Source of the DNA: Burkholderiales bacterium
GTDB lineage: Bacteria; Pseudomonadota; Gammaproteobacteria; Burkholderiales; JAEUOS01
Direction of reading: 5' to 3'
Assembly: GCA_947473125.1 (NCBI GenBank)
Contig: CANJDH010000005.1
Span: forward strand, 1 to 64,000
Length of the DNA stretch: 64,000 bases
Positions 37,926 to 46,728 of the stretch are shown here, in pieces. Position 1 is the stretch's first letter. The number at the start of each line of letters is the position of its first letter. Below the pieces are notes generated by a model, which was not told the origin of the DNA, did not search any database, and was given only the letters and a program-made list of their open reading frames with translations. The translations under genes and the position numbers were made by a program.

Positions 37926-40015
37926 GTCGAGACTCCTTTCAAGGCGATCAGTGCGTCGAGCGCGTATGCGCCGTCGGGGCGCGCCAGCACCGGGTTGAGG
38001 TCAATGCCGGCAACGCGCTCGCAGTTGTCGGCAGCGATTTCGGAAACGCGCGCAATCAGGGCGGTCAATGCGTCGAGATCGGCAGGGGGGGCGCCTCGGT
38101 AGCCCTGGAGCAGGCGCCCGATGCGTGTGGCATCGAGCATCTGGCGCGCTTCAGCCGCGCTGACCGGGGCCAGACGCAGGCTCACATCGCCGAGCAGTTC
38201 GGTCAGCACCCCACCCGCGCCCGCCGTGACAACTGCGCCGAAGACGGGATCAACATGCGTGCCAACCAGCACTTCGATGCCGGCGTTCAGTTGCCTGGCG
38301 ATGATGACGCCTTCGATTCGCGCGGTGGGCATGCGTTGCCTGACGCGCGCCATCATCGCGTCGAACTCGGCTTCGACCTGCACGGCGTCCATCAAGCCGA
38401 GCGTCACGCCGCCGGCTTCGGTCTTGTGCGCGATATCGGGCGATAGAATTTTCATCACTACCGGGAAACCCAGTACCAGAGCGGCTTGGCGGGCATCAAC
38501 CGCGCTCGCCGCCCGTTGCTCCGGGGCAAATGAAATGCCCAGGCGTGCGAGGGATTGCTTGGCTGCTGCTTCGGTCGACACATCGCCGTCGAGGATTTGC
38601 GCGGCGCGTTGCGTTGGCGTCGATGGCGTGGTCGCAGCGCGCCGGCCTAGCGCACTGCACGCCGCAATCGCATTGACCGCACGGGTTGGATCGGCGAACA
38701 CGGCGATTCCCTGCTTCTCCAGTTCGGCGGTCAGTGATGCGTCAGCCAGCAGCACAGCGACAAACGGCAGACCCGCATGGCGCTGTCGCAAGGCGTAGAG
38801 CGATTCGCGCAGTTGCGACCAGTGCGTCGGGTTGCGCCCGATGTGGGCGAGATAGCACAGCACCGAGTCATAGGGACGGCTCGCCAACACGCACTCGGTG
38901 ATGCGGCTGTAGAGCGACAAGTCGCCAATGATGGCAGCCGACGTGTCGACCGGATTGACGCCGCCCGCCAGCGGCACCAGCGCGCTGATGGCGGCTTGTG
39001 CTTCAGTGGTGACCGGCGCAAGATCGAGGCCGCGCGCTTCTGCGGCATCGGCGGCGAGTACGCCGATCCCACCCGAGGTAGTGATTACCGCCAGCCGCTG
39101 GCCGCGCGGCAGTGGCGTCACACTGGCCAGGTACGCCACATCGACAATTGCCTCCAGGCTCGAGGCGCGGTACACGCCGTATTGCCGCAGCACCGCATCG
39201 AACACGCGGTCTTCCCCAGATAGCGAGCCGGTATGGGTCGCCGCAGCTTGCGCGCCCGCTTGCGAGACACCCACCTTCATTGCAATCACCGGCTTGGCGG
39301 CAGCGCGCGCAGCGGCCAGGGCGCGAATCAGTTTCGCGCCGTCCTTGCAGCCTTCGAGCGCCATCACGATGACCTGCGTGGCCGCATCGGCCGCGAGAAA
39401 CTCGACACACTCGGCGACGTCCACGTCGCACTCGTTGCCGGTGGCGACGAAGTGCGAGAAACCCAAACCGCGCGCTTGCGCCAAGCCAAAAAAGTAGGAG
39501 CCGAAGGCGCCCGATTGGGTCGCCACGCCGACCGCGCCGCTGCGCGGCCACGCGCCATCGAGCGCAGTGGCGAAGGTGCCGAAGAAATGGTCACCGGCAT
39601 TGAACAAACCCAGGCTGTTGGGGCCCAGCAGGCGCATGTCGTACGCGTCGGCGATCTCGCGCAACTGGGCCTGCTCGCGCTGCCCCGCCGCACCGCCTTC
39701 GCCGAAACCGGCCGAGAAGATCTGTACTGCGCGCACGCCCTTGCTGGCGCACGCCTGTAAGGCACCCAGTACGGCCTTGCCGGGCAGGACGATGATCGCC
39801 TGTTCGACATCGGCGGGGATGGCGGCGAGCGCGGGGTAGGCAGTCAACTCCTGCACCGAGGTGGCGCTCGGGTTGACCGGATAAATTGCGCCCGCGTAGC
39901 CCGCGCGCTTGAGAAATGCAATCGGGCGTCCGCCGATCTTGTTCGGGTCGCTCGATGCGCCAATCACCGCCACCGAGCGCGGACGAAACAACGAATCGAG
40001 CGGGTGCGCCACCAC
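37922..40015 (-). CDS. NDP-forming acyl-CoA synthetase (acetyl-CoA synthetase, ADP-forming type)
   Basis: This 697-residue fused alpha-beta protein has a CoA-binding domain (PRSVAVIGASSDPNKIGGRP, IYPVNPSATSV), ligase domains with GVATQSGAFGSYFFG and the His-containing ATHTGSLSGEDRVFDAVL, and a C-terminal ATP-grasp domain (FPVVMKILSPDIAHKTEAGG). Such enzymes convert acyl-CoA, ADP or GDP and phosphate to acid and ATP, or activate acids in reverse. The start is a GTG: two adjacent GTG codons (40015 and 40012) are possible, just after the enoyl-CoA hydratase stop; the longer frame upstream is a shadow. It may replace the eroded AMP-ligase as acid-activating enzyme of this block. Confidence 0.88.
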   Translation of the reverse strand: MVAHPLDSLFRPRSVAVIGASSDPNKIGGRPIAFLKRAGYAGAIYPVNPSATSVQELTAYPALAAIPADVEQAIIVLPGKAVLGALQACASKGVRAVQIFSAGFGEGGAAGQREQAQLREIADAYDMRLLGPNSLGLFNAGDHFFGTFATALDGAWPRSGAVGVATQSGAFGSYFFGLAQARGLGFSHFVATGNECDVDVAECVEFLAADAATQVIVMALEGCKDGAKLIRALAAARAAAKPVIAMKVGVSQAGAQAAATHTGSLSGEDRVFDAVLRQYGVYRASSLEAIVDVAYLASVTPLPRGQRLAVITTSGGIGVLAADAAEARGLDLAPVTTEAQAAISALVPLAGGVNPVDTSAAIIGDLSLYSRITECVLASRPYDSVLCYLAHIGRNPTHWSQLRESLYALRQRHAGLPFVAVLLADASLTAELEKQGIAVFADPTRAVNAIAACSALGRRAATTPSTPTQRAAQILDGDVSTEAAAKQSLARLGISFAPEQRAASAVDARQAALVLGFPVVMKILSPDIAHKTEAGGVTLGLMDAVQVEAEFDAMMARVRQRMPTARIEGVIIARQLNAGIEVLVGTHVDPVFGAVVTAGAGGVLTELLGDVSLRLAPVSAAEARQMLDATRIGRLLQGYRGAPPADLDALTALIARVSEIAADNCERVAGIDLNPVLARPDGAYALDALIALKGVST

Positions 40016-40017
40016 TG

Positions 40018-40809
40018 CTATCGACCGGTGAATACCGGTTTGCGTTTTTCGATGAATGCGTCGATCGCCTCGGCGTGGTCGCGCGACAGATGCGACTGGG
40101 TTTCGAGGGACACCCCGAATTCGAAGGTCGACAGGGCAAGATTCCTGAGCGTGTGGTTGATCGCCTTCTTGGTGCCGCGCAGCGCCAGCGGCGCGCCCTT
40201 GAGGAGCTTCTCGGCGAGGCCATAGACGCGCGCATCGAGCTCCGCATCGGGTACCGCGTAGGTGATCAAGCCCAGACGCGCCGCTTCCCGGGCATCGATG
40301 TTGTCGCCGAGGAACAGAAGCTCCTTGGCTTTCTGGAAGCCGATCAGCATCGGCCACATCAGCGCGCCGCCGTCCCCCGCTACCAGGCCGACCTTCACGT
40401 GCGGGTCGCCAATCACCGCCGACTCCGCGGCGATGGCAATGTCAGCGTATACGGCAAGGGTCGCACCCAGGCCGGTGGCGGCGCCGTTGACGCGCGCGAT
40501 CAGCGGTTTGTCGAGGTCGAGTATCGAATAGAACAGGCTGCGCGCCTCGTCAACGGTGTCGTTCCACAATGTGTGATCGGCAATTTTTTCCTTCATCGCG
40601 CGGATGTCGCCGCCCGATGAAAACGCATCGCCGGCGCCGGTGAGCACGACGACTTCCGCTTCGGCATCCTGGGCAACATCGCGAAACACGCGCGACAGCT
40701 CGTTGTGCATGCGCACGTTGGCGGCGTTCTTGACTTCCGGACGGTTCATGATCACCGTCAGGATGCGCCCGCGCCGCTCGAACTTGATGTGCTGGTAGGA
40801 CTCGTACAC
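40018..40809 (-). CDS. Enoyl-CoA hydratase/isomerase
   Basis: This 263-residue crotonase-fold enzyme shows the first oxyanion-hole segment GAGDAFSSGGDIRAMKEK and the second RVNGAATGLGATLAVYADIA with the typical ESAVIGDPHVKVGLVAGDG, in which one of the two catalytic Glu positions is replaced by Val/Gly-type residues, as in several aromatic-pathway crotonases. It acts on an unsaturated or ring-derived acyl-CoA in the cytosol. It lies between the SDR gene (2-base gap) and the acyl-CoA synthetase gene. Confidence 0.9.
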   Translation of the reverse strand: MYESYQHIKFERRGRILTVIMNRPEVKNAANVRMHNELSRVFRDVAQDAEAEVVVLTGAGDAFSSGGDIRAMKEKIADHTLWNDTVDEARSLFYSILDLDKPLIARVNGAATGLGATLAVYADIAIAAESAVIGDPHVKVGLVAGDGGALMWPMLIGFQKAKELLFLGDNIDAREAARLGLITYAVPDAELDARVYGLAEKLLKGAPLALRGTKKAINHTLRNLALSTFEFGVSLETQSHLSRDHAEAIDAFIEKRKPVFTGR

Positions 40810-40811
40810 GG

Positions 40812-41582
40812 TCAGCGCCCCCCGGCGACCGGCAGCGTCGCACCGGTAACGTACGAAGCCTCCGGCGAGAGGAACCAGAGAATGGCATTGGCGACCTCCT
40901 CGGGCTTGCCGGCGCGCTGCATCGGCATGCGTGTCGCATAGCGCTGCAGGCGCGAGGCGTCGCCAGCTTCGGCGTGGATGTCGGTTTCAATCAAGCCGCA
41001 GGAGACGCAATTGACGCGAATGCCTTCGGTCGCCACTTCCGACGCCAGGCCGTAGTTGAAGGTCTCGAGCGCGGCCTTGGCCGCCGCGTAATGCACCAGT
41101 TCGTTGGGGGAACCGGTCTTGGCAGCCATCGAGGAGACATTCACCATGGCACCGCCGGCACCGCCGTTTTTGGTCGAGACGCGGCGCACGAACTCGCGGG
41201 CGCACAGGAACGCGGCAAATACGTTGACGTCAAAGGTGCGTTTGAGCACCGCAAGATCGAGCTGTTCGACGCGCCCGATCCTGCCTGGAACACCGGCATT
41301 GTTGACCAGCGCAGATACCGGCCCGAACGCGGCCTGCGCTTGGTCAAACATCCGGGTCACGTCGGCCTCCTGGCTGACATCGCCGCGCACCGCGATGGCG
41401 CGCCCGCCCTGCGCGGCGATCCAGTCGACAACGCCCTTTGCGGCAGCATCGTTGGCCACGTAATTGACCGCGACGGCGTAGCCGCGCAATGCAGCCAGCT
41501 TGGCGGTTGCGGCGCCGATGCCGCGCCCCGCCCCGGTGATGATCAGTGTCCCGTTCAATTGCGCCACCCGATTGGCTGTCAA
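40812..41582 (-). CDS. SDR-family oxidoreductase (3-oxoacyl reductase-like)
   Basis: This 256-residue classical SDR has the cofactor motif ITGAGRGIGAATAKLAALRG, NNAG in ALVNNAGVPGRIG, Ser in VNVSSMAAKTGSPN and an intact YAAAKAALETF (YxxxK), then ILWFLSPEASYVTGATLPVAGGR. It probably oxidises or reduces a hydroxyacyl or cyclic alcohol intermediate with NAD(P). It is the first gene of the long minus-strand block and is divergent from a LysR gene, with 76 bases between the starts. Confidence 0.92.
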   Translation of the reverse strand: MTANRVAQLNGTLIITGAGRGIGAATAKLAALRGYAVAVNYVANDAAAKGVVDWIAAQGGRAIAVRGDVSQEADVTRMFDQAQAAFGPVSALVNNAGVPGRIGRVEQLDLAVLKRTFDVNVFAAFLCAREFVRRVSTKNGGAGGAMVNVSSMAAKTGSPNELVHYAAAKAALETFNYGLASEVATEGIRVNCVSCGLIETDIHAEAGDASRLQRYATRMPMQRAGKPEEVANAILWFLSPEASYVTGATLPVAGGR

Positions 41583-41658
41583 GAGCGGCGTATGCTAGTG
41601 TCGCGGTCAGCCGCACGATAGAGGGCGGCGCCGATAGTGGCCATCGGAGACAACGATT

Positions 41659-42612
41659 ATGGCGGTGCACAAGAATATCGACCTGCAATTGCTGGAGTGC
41701 TTCGACACCTTGATGCGCGAGCGCAATGTGTCGCGTGCTGCAGAGCGTATGGGTCTGTCGCAATCGGCGATGAGCGAGACGCTGGCGCGGCTGCGCGACC
41801 GCTTCGACGACCCGCTGCTGGTGCGTGGCCGCGAAGGGATGCAACCGACCCCGCGAGCATTGGAGCTCGCCCCGAAAGTGCACGACATCGTCGCGCGCTT
41901 GCGTGAGCTGTCGTCAGGTCCTGAGGAATTCGAGGCTGACGCCTGTAGCACCCGCTTCCGGCTGACAACATCCGACTACACACAGTTCCTGCTGATGCCG
42001 CGCCTCGTCGAAAAACTGACGGCGGTGGCACCGCTAGTCTCTGTCGACGTGCTGCCGGTCAACATCCGTCGGGTCGAAGAGGCGCTTGATTTGGGTGAAA
42101 TTGACCTTGCAGTGGCCTATTTTATTGACCCGCCGCAATCGCTCAAGCGCCGGCCGTTGTTCAGGGAACGATACGTCGGCGTTGCCCGCAAGGGCCACCC
42201 GGAAATCAGGCCGGACCTCACCGTGGCACAATTTTCCGCATTGCGGCACATTTCGGTGGCACCAAGCGGACTGACCTATTTCAGCGGCGCTCTCGATTCG
42301 ATGCTCGCGGTCGACGGCCTGTCGCGGCGCATCGCCATTACGAGCCCGCACTTCCTTCTCGCGGCCTATCTGGTGGCGAGTTCCGACCTGGTCCTGGCGA
42401 TTCCTTCACGCGCCGCGCACCGCCTTTCGGCGCTGCTGCCGCTGACGGTATTCGACATCCCGCTGGCGCTTCCCGAAATCCAAATAGCGATGTATTGGCA
42501 CGAACGCAGCCACAATAGCAGCGCGCACCAGTGGTTTCGGGATCAAGTACGTGAAGCGCTGCCACGTGATCTGGCCAAACCCGAAGTACAGCTGCGCATC
42601 GCAACGCGCTGA
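41659..42612 (+). CDS. LysR-family transcriptional regulator (NodD/NahR-like group)
   Basis: This 317-residue LysR regulator has a winged helix in LLECFDTLMRERNVSRAAER and MSETLARLRDRFDDPLLVRG, and an effector domain. The N-terminal sequence with RGREGMQPTPRALELAPKV resembles the group with NahR, NodD and SyrM-type regulators of aromatic catabolism. Its position, divergent from the SDR gene heading the importer and CoA block, suggests it regulates that block. The intergenic region contains CGATAG repeated with a 16-base period (41615-41636 region) as a possible binding feature. The target and effector are inferred. Confidence 0.92.
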   Translation: MAVHKNIDLQLLECFDTLMRERNVSRAAERMGLSQSAMSETLARLRDRFDDPLLVRGREGMQPTPRALELAPKVHDIVARLRELSSGPEEFEADACSTRFRLTTSDYTQFLLMPRLVEKLTAVAPLVSVDVLPVNIRRVEEALDLGEIDLAVAYFIDPPQSLKRRPLFRERYVGVARKGHPEIRPDLTVAQFSALRHISVAPSGLTYFSGALDSMLAVDGLSRRIAITSPHFLLAAYLVASSDLVLAIPSRAAHRLSALLPLTVFDIPLALPEIQIAMYWHERSHNSSAHQWFRDQVREALPRDLAKPEVQLRIATR

Positions 42613-42620
42613 ACACCGCA

Positions 42621-42650
42621 GCTGCCGCAGCACGGTGCTGAAGCGGCAGC
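42621..42650. terminator. Possible bidirectional hairpin between convergent genes
   Basis: GCTGCCGC (42621-42628) and GCGGCAGC (42643-42650) are 8-bp complementary arms, with AGCAC and GTGCT forming an inner stem. It lies between the LysR stop (42612) and the stop of the convergent membrane protein gene (42655). There is no T-run, so termination on either strand is uncertain. Confidence 0.45.
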
Positions 42651-42654
42651 ACGG

Positions 42655-42978
42655 TTAGAGCAGCGCCACCGGAAACACAATCGCCAGCAGCAGGCCGATC
42701 GTGACAATGAACAGGAAGGGCGCAATCGCGCGACGCACACTGCCCGTGCGAATCGCCAGATAGGCAAACGGCGGGATCAGGATCGTGCCGACCCACGCCG
42801 CGTACCAGGGCCAGCCCCAGGGCGTGGCGAAGCGCCCCATCAGGCCGTACCACGCAAACGACGCTGCAATCGCGATCAGCATCGCGCCGACAATCAGCGA
42901 GGCCGCATCGGGAGGGGCGTCAGGCCCTGCGTCTGGCAGGCCCGCGCTTGGCGAATCCGGTGCGGGAGGCTCGGCCAA
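42655..42978 (-). CDS. Small membrane protein of unknown function
   Basis: This 107-residue protein has an acidic, Pro/Ala-rich N-terminus (about 27 residues) and three hydrophobic segments (AASLIVGAMLIAIAASFAWY, YAAWVGTILIPPFAYLAIRT and FLFIVTIGLLLAIVFPVALL). No family is recognised. It starts at ATG 42978, directly after the argB stop region (2-base gap), so it is probably cotranscribed with argB, which is upstream on the same strand. Coding is supported by the membrane pattern and tight spacing. Confidence 0.7.
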   Translation of the reverse strand: MAEPPAPDSPSAGLPDAGPDAPPDAASLIVGAMLIAIAASFAWYGLMGRFATPWGWPWYAAWVGTILIPPFAYLAIRTGSVRRAIAPFLFIVTIGLLLAIVFPVALL

Positions 42979-42980
42979 GC

Positions 42981-44276
<1,296 letters not shown>

Positions 44277-44747
44277 TTAGTGGATTGCCAAAAGTTTCCG
44301 GGTTTCCGCAACTTTTTTCGGCAGCGTCAGCTTGAGCACGCCATCTTCGTAGCGGGCGGATGCTGCAGCCTGGTCGATTTCGGCCGGCAATTCAAAACTG
44401 CGGCCCACCGCGCCAACGCTGCGCTCGGTGTAGACCACTCGCGCGCCGCTACCTTCAACCTGGCCCGCGCCGTCTTTGCCGGTCGCTTCGGACTTGTATT
44501 CGGCACTGATCGAAACCTGGGCGCCGTCAATCTCGATCTTGATGTCGTCCTTCTTCAGACCCGGCAGGTCGGCCTCGACAAGATAGCTGTTGCCCTCTTC
44601 GCGAACGTCGAGCTTGAAGCCGCGCACCTTGGCCGCCGGCGCAGCACTCACCGGGCGCACCAGAAAGCCCTGCAGCAGGTCGTCGAGCCTGCTCGCAAAC
44701 GGATCGCGACGTTGCACATACGAAGGCGAGAAAAATGATGTGGTCAT
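44277..44747 (-). CDS. Hsp20/alpha-crystallin small heat shock protein
   Basis: This 156-residue protein keeps unfolding proteins soluble under stress, forming large cytosolic oligomers. The N-terminal arm MTTSFFSPSYVQRRDPFASR is followed by the alpha-crystallin domain (VREEGNSYLVEADLPGLKKD, GRSFELPAEIDQAAASARYE) and ends with DGVLKLTLPKKVAETRKLLAIH, containing the conserved G-x-L-x-L-x-x-PK form. The ATG at 44747 is preceded by GAGGAG; an earlier ATG five codons upstream lacks this. A sigma-32-like promoter lies about 80 bases upstream. Confidence 0.94.
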   Translation of the reverse strand: MTTSFFSPSYVQRRDPFASRLDDLLQGFLVRPVSAAPAAKVRGFKLDVREEGNSYLVEADLPGLKKDDIKIEIDGAQVSISAEYKSEATGKDGAGQVEGSGARVVYTERSVGAVGRSFELPAEIDQAAASARYEDGVLKLTLPKKVAETRKLLAIH

Positions 44748-44823
44748 GCTGCTACTCCTCAAATGAAATGGATCGTTCAGGGTCCGCGCCGCGCAGTCTT
44801 TGCGCAGCGGCGTCGTGAAACAT

Positions 44824-44851
44824 ATATCGGGCAGGCTGCGGCGATTTCAAG
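44824..44851 (-). promoter_or_regulatory. Sigma-32-like heat shock promoter of hsp20
   Basis: On the minus strand CTTGAA (44851-44846) is followed after 14 bases by CCCGATAT (44831-44824), close to the sigma-32 consensus CTTGAAA-N11-16-CCCCATnT. The predicted leader of about 70 bases contains a 9-10-bp GC-rich hairpin (TGCGCA, loop, TGCGC core), and may also influence translation. Confidence 0.7.
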
Positions 44852-45033
44852 TCTCTGAAAGACTGGGCGCGGCTCGGCCACCCGCACGCCCGTGCGCTTC
44901 GAAAGCGGCCTTAGATGGACGCATGCGGCGGATTTTCAAGTGCGCCGGGAATATCGGCCATAGACCGCTAAAATGGCGCTCCTGGACTTTCTGCTTACGG
45001 ATAAGCCCATCAACCCACTTCAAGGAGAACATC

Positions 45034-45153
45034 ATGGGCAGAGGCGATAAACGCACCGCCAAAGGCAAACGCTTTCGCAGCTCTTACGGCAATTCGCGCG
45101 ACCACAAGGTTGCCGAAAAGAAAGCAGCCCCGGCCAAACCGGGCAAGAAGTAA
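45034..45153 (+). CDS. 30S ribosomal protein bTHX
   Basis: This 39-residue, strongly basic peptide starts MGRGDKRTAKGKRFRSSYGN and ends in a Lys/Ala/Pro-rich tail. It matches the small-subunit protein THX found in Thermus and many betaproteobacteria, where it fits in a cavity of the 30S head. The ATG follows AAGGAGAAC. TAAAAT at 44969-44974 is a possible -10. It stands alone between hsp20 (divergent) and the CWC gene. Confidence 0.9.
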   Translation: MGRGDKRTAKGKRFRSSYGNSRDHKVAEKKAAPAKPGKK

Positions 45154-45180
45154 TCAGACGTAAGCGACAAGCGGTCAGTC

Positions 45181-45387
45181 ATGACTGTCGCCGTGCCGCA
45201 ATCGGCCTGCAGCCGTTGCGGCACCCTGTTTACCTGCGGTATGAATGCAGGACAAACCGCCTGCTGGTGTGCCGACTTCCCCAGGCTGCAAGAGATCGAC
45301 CCGGCAGCGACCTGCCTGTGTCCAGATTGCCTCGGTGCTGCCCTGGCGGCACCACAAGCCCCGCAAGCTACCGGCGACGTCTCCTGA
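45181..45387 (+). CDS. Cysteine-rich CWC-family protein
   Basis: This 68-residue protein has a cluster of cysteines in two CxxC pairs: CSRCGTLFTCG with a following CWCADFP (the CWC motif that names the family) and CLCPDCLGAALAA. The spacing suggests a small metal-binding knuckle. Function of the family is unknown. It follows bTHX by 27 bases and is probably cotranscribed with it. The start ATG is at 45181, with no strong ribosome-binding site. Confidence 0.82.
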   Translation: MTVAVPQSACSRCGTLFTCGMNAGQTACWCADFPRLQEIDPAATCLCPDCLGAALAAPQAPQATGDVS

Positions 45388-45388
45388 G

Positions 45389-45610
45389 AAACGTCTGAAC
45401 GCTGCCCCATTTGGCTCGGACTTGACTGGTGCGATCAGCCAAACGATCGCCTTTGGGTTCAACAGCGTCAAACCGATCCTGGCGCAAGGTGCGGCGCTGA
45501 GCGACGTACCCATGCTGGCCGGGTTTGACGAAGACATCACCGCGGCGGTTGCCGACGGTGCCACCGTAGAAATAGATCCGGCGGCAAAGACGCTCACGGT
45601 GATCGGCTAG
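45389..45610 (+). pseudogene. 5'-truncated fragment resembling aconitase X swivel domain
   Basis: An open frame of 73 codons directly after the CWC stop has no start codon near its beginning but reads like the C-terminal end of an aconitase-X-type swivel domain (DUF126-like): PILAQGAALSDVPMLAGF and DGATVEIDPAAKTLTVIG. The lengths and the missing catalytic N-terminal part suggest a gene remnant. The first about 15 residues (KRLNAAPFGSDLTGA) are not family-like. The assignment rests on remembered family pattern and is moderate. Confidence 0.45.
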
Positions 45611-45649
45611 CAAACCGCCGCCTGCAAGGGGCGCCGCGAAGCAGTGGCC

Positions 45650-45973
45650 TTACCCGGCGAGGGGGAAAAACGGCGCCGGTGTCATCAGGCAATTTTCCTG
45701 TTTCTCGAGCGCACCGAGCTTGGCGCTCTCGACGGTATACGCCAGCCACTCGGGGTCAGCCCACAGCGCCGCGCGCTTGCGTTCGCGGTCGCCGGCGTCG
45801 TCGTAGGCCCAGATGTGCAGGTACTGGTTCACGTTGCCGGTCTCGGTGACCAGGAAAGCCAGGGGCTGGCCGAGGAAGCGGGTTTGCGGCCCCTTGCCCA
45901 TTTTTTCGTACAGTGCCAGGTGCTTCTTGATGGTGGAAGGCCGGCAGGTATAGGTGCGCACGTCTAGCAGCAT
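45650..45973 (-). CDS. NIPSNAP-family protein (third of three)
   Basis: This 107-residue protein begins MLLDVRTYTCRPSTIKKHLA and contains LVTETGNVNQYLHIWAYDDA, DRERKRAALWADPEW and QENCLMTPAPFFPLAG. The start at 45973 matches the other NIPSNAP proteins; the longer upstream frame is a shadow. It is the last gene of a minus-strand set with 2-hydroxychromene-2-carboxylate isomerase and a quinone-type reductase, again linking NIPSNAP to catabolism of aromatic or unsaturated acids. Confidence 0.86.
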   Translation of the reverse strand: MLLDVRTYTCRPSTIKKHLALYEKMGKGPQTRFLGQPLAFLVTETGNVNQYLHIWAYDDAGDRERKRAALWADPEWLAYTVESAKLGALEKQENCLMTPAPFFPLAG

Positions 45974-46032
45974 GGAGGTTTCCTTGGTAGGGTAAAGAGG
46001 CGTGGTGAACGGGGGACCGGCATGAAAATCAG

Positions 46033-46677
46033 TCAGGCTCGCGACAGGCCCAGCTTGCCGAGGCGCCAGCGCAGGGTGTTGATGCGGTCTTCGCCGAAAA
46101 ACGGCTCGCCGTTGAGCGCAAAGGTCGGGACGCCCCAGTGGCCGGCGGCGGTCAAGGCCAACTGGTTCTCTTCCACTGCGGCAAGGTGTGCCGCCGGATC
46201 GGCAATCGCCGCGTCCATCGAGGCGAGGTCCAGGCCGGCGCGCTGCGCGGCGCACGCCAGATGGTCGCCCAGGTGCCAGTCGCGCGTGCCGCCGAATATC
46301 ACGTGCGACACCTCGAAGGCAAATTCGATTCCGTGACCGCGACGCTCCGCCTCCACTCCGAGAAATGTCAGGCGGTGGATATACGGCTGCTCGGCGGCGA
46401 TCTTGTAGGTCTTCATGTCCTGCACGATCGGGTCGGGCGAAGGCCAGGCGCGCACCATGCCGAGCATCTCTGCGCGGCGCGGAAAATCGACCGCGATGTA
46501 GCGCGCCCGCTTCATGTTCTCCGGGCTGAAAAAATCGGGCTCGCGCACCGCCAGCGGCAGCACCGGACGAAAGCGGATCGTCACATCGAAATCCTGCACC
46601 AGCTTGCGCGCACCGGGCGTGGCCAGGTACGAATAGGGGCTGCGAAAAGACCAGAACAGATCAATCGGGGTCGCCAT
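46033..46677 (-). CDS. 2-hydroxychromene-2-carboxylate isomerase family (DsbA-like fold)
   Basis: This 214-residue GST-kappa/DsbA-fold enzyme matches NahD-type isomerases, which open the chromene ring in naphthalene-type degradation using glutathione. The N-terminal IDLFWSFRSPYSYLATPGAR holds the Ser-Pro-Tyr active-site region instead of a CxxC thioredoxin motif. Further landmarks are HWGVPTFALNGEPFFGEDRI and the final RWRLGKLGLSRA. It starts at ATG 46677. The true substrate may not be naphthalene-derived, because no ring dioxygenase is nearby. Confidence 0.9.
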   Translation of the reverse strand: MATPIDLFWSFRSPYSYLATPGARKLVQDFDVTIRFRPVLPLAVREPDFFSPENMKRARYIAVDFPRRAEMLGMVRAWPSPDPIVQDMKTYKIAAEQPYIHRLTFLGVEAERRGHGIEFAFEVSHVIFGGTRDWHLGDHLACAAQRAGLDLASMDAAIADPAAHLAAVEENQLALTAAGHWGVPTFALNGEPFFGEDRINTLRWRLGKLGLSRA

Positions 46678-46728
46678 GAAGGGTGTGCCTTGTTCCGTAA
46701 CTGGTAGGGGGCATTGCGTGCGCCCGTC

